In this document: one piece after another, positions 63,498 to 64,000 of the stretch
Layout: every line of letters begins with the position of its first letter
Numbering within the stretch: position 1 is the first letter of the stretch
NCBI GenBank assembly: GCA_964464595.1
Contig: CAYXGW010000008.1
Span: 1 to 64,000 of the forward strand
DNA: 64,000 nt
From: JADFJB01 sp964464595
Lineage (GTDB): Bacteria; Zhuqueibacterota; JdFR-76; DREG01
Direction of reading: 5' to 3'
Made by a program: the position numbers and the translations under genes
The notes under the pieces: model-generated
Database searches by the model: none
What the model saw: only the letters and a program-made list of their open reading frames with translations
Told to the model about the DNA's origin: nothing

Positions 63498-64000
63498 TCA
63501 ACGGGTTTCTTCAAAATTGTTAAGCCAATCCAGAAAGACATTTACCACCTCGTCATCAAATTTTCCTCCTCTGCCCACAAAAGCAAGCTCCGGGGTGTCG
63601 TACACCTCAAAATGATGATCCATCTTGGGGATTGTGACCAATTTTGCCTTGCCGGGATAGTTACCATTAACGATTTTTACGATGCGCTGATGCTCCTCGG
63701 GACCCATAATCCAGTCGTACTCGCCGTGCACTACTAAAATCGGGACATCGATGGTGGCCCATGCTGCTTCCCAATTTGCCTGGTGTGCCTGATGGTGAAA
63801 AGCAATCGCTCGGCCATATTGGTGAACGGGCCCGGTTCCCAGCATCCGGTTCCACGCTTCAGCGAGTTTATGTTTTTGGGCGATAATGTCAGCCGGCATT
63901 TGCTGGCCGATGAGATATTTTGTGTGAAATTCAATATGTTCGTCCATATATTCATTCACTTTTTCAGGAGGAGTGCCTTTAAGTTCCAAAGAGCGACGGT
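63498..64000 (-). CDS. Alpha/beta hydrolase, partial (C-terminal part)
   Basis: The frame runs off the right end of the window. The visible 167 residues are the lid and C-terminal part of an alpha/beta hydrolase: a helical cap (residues about 1-95 of the visible part), then VPILVVHGEYDWIMGPEEH with the acid Asp, and MDHHFEVYDT with the catalytic His. The Ser nucleophile must lie beyond base 64000. Peptidase or esterase function cannot be decided. Confidence 0.7.
   Translation of the reverse strand, partial: RRSLELKGTPPEKVNEYMDEHIEFHTKYLIGQQMPADIIAQKHKLAEAWNRMLGTGPVHQYGRAIAFHHQAHQANWEAAWATIDVPILVVHGEYDWIMGPEEHQRIVKIVNGNYPGKAKLVTIPKMDHHFEVYDTPELAFVGRGGKFDDEVVNVFLDWLNNFEETR

Overview
The window looks like an AT-rich chromosomal contig from an uncultured member of the FCB group (Bacteroidota/Chlorobiota relatives; KSB1, Calditrichota or Marinimicrobia-like lineages would fit). 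The reasons are the outer-membrane proteins with a family 9-like carbohydrate-binding N-terminus (DUF5916), plug-poor TonB-linked barrels, Big_5 Ig-like lipoproteins, very long TPR proteins, a RAYT transposase with its palindrome, and frequent TTG/GTG starts. This placement is inference; there is no rRNA or other marker gene here.

Region 1 (1-2050) is a piece of an integron cassette array without its integrase: three successive cassette-like units with matching core sites and attC hairpins, carrying a VOC-fold protein, a HEPN-like protein and a non-coding or chimeric unit. The last unit ends beside the 3' end of a TRAP permease gene, and a degenerate copy of that 3' end opens the first unit, starting exactly at the expected recombination point. 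Region 2 (2.1-12.2 kb) has a TAXI-type TRAP transporter operon, a membrane protein, a RAYT gene with a palindrome inside it, an esterase, a frameshifted DUF5916 barrel, and a graveyard of broken genes (10.4-12.25 kb).

Region 3 (12.2-21.1 kb, minus strand) is an envelope energy-coupling cluster: large TPR protein, TonB-linked barrel, ExbB, ExbD, TonB-like protein, then an aminotransferase and a HAD hydrolase. Region 4 (21.3-44.3 kb) is mostly plus strand and housekeeping: an Ig-like lipoprotein, a HisIE-like protein whose active-site residues are largely replaced, a tail protease and a diguanylate cyclase (both minus), an outer-membrane operon (metalloprotease/propeller/barrel, PQQ-propeller lipoprotein, PEGA protein), a histone-deacetylase-like enzyme, isoaspartyl methyltransferase, PspC and LiaF-like membrane proteins, a thioredoxin-like protein, PlsC, a sirtuin, a TPR lipoprotein, PyrK-PyrD, CdsA, a ZIP transporter and a cold-shock protein.

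Region 5 (44.7-64 kb, all minus strand) begins with DoxX and a second DUF5916 barrel and then becomes a surface-polysaccharide locus: four intact sulfotransferase-family genes plus one broken copy, two near-identical SGNH hydrolases from a tandem duplication, a sulfatase, GDP-mannose dehydratase, two glycosyltransferases, a methyltransferase and a Wzm/Wzt ABC exporter. Read together, this suggests an ABC-exported, sulfated, deoxyhexose-containing surface glycan. The locus is littered with debris (group II intron reverse transcriptase, glycosyltransferase and SGNH fragments), which points to rapid turnover. The window ends inside an alpha/beta hydrolase gene.
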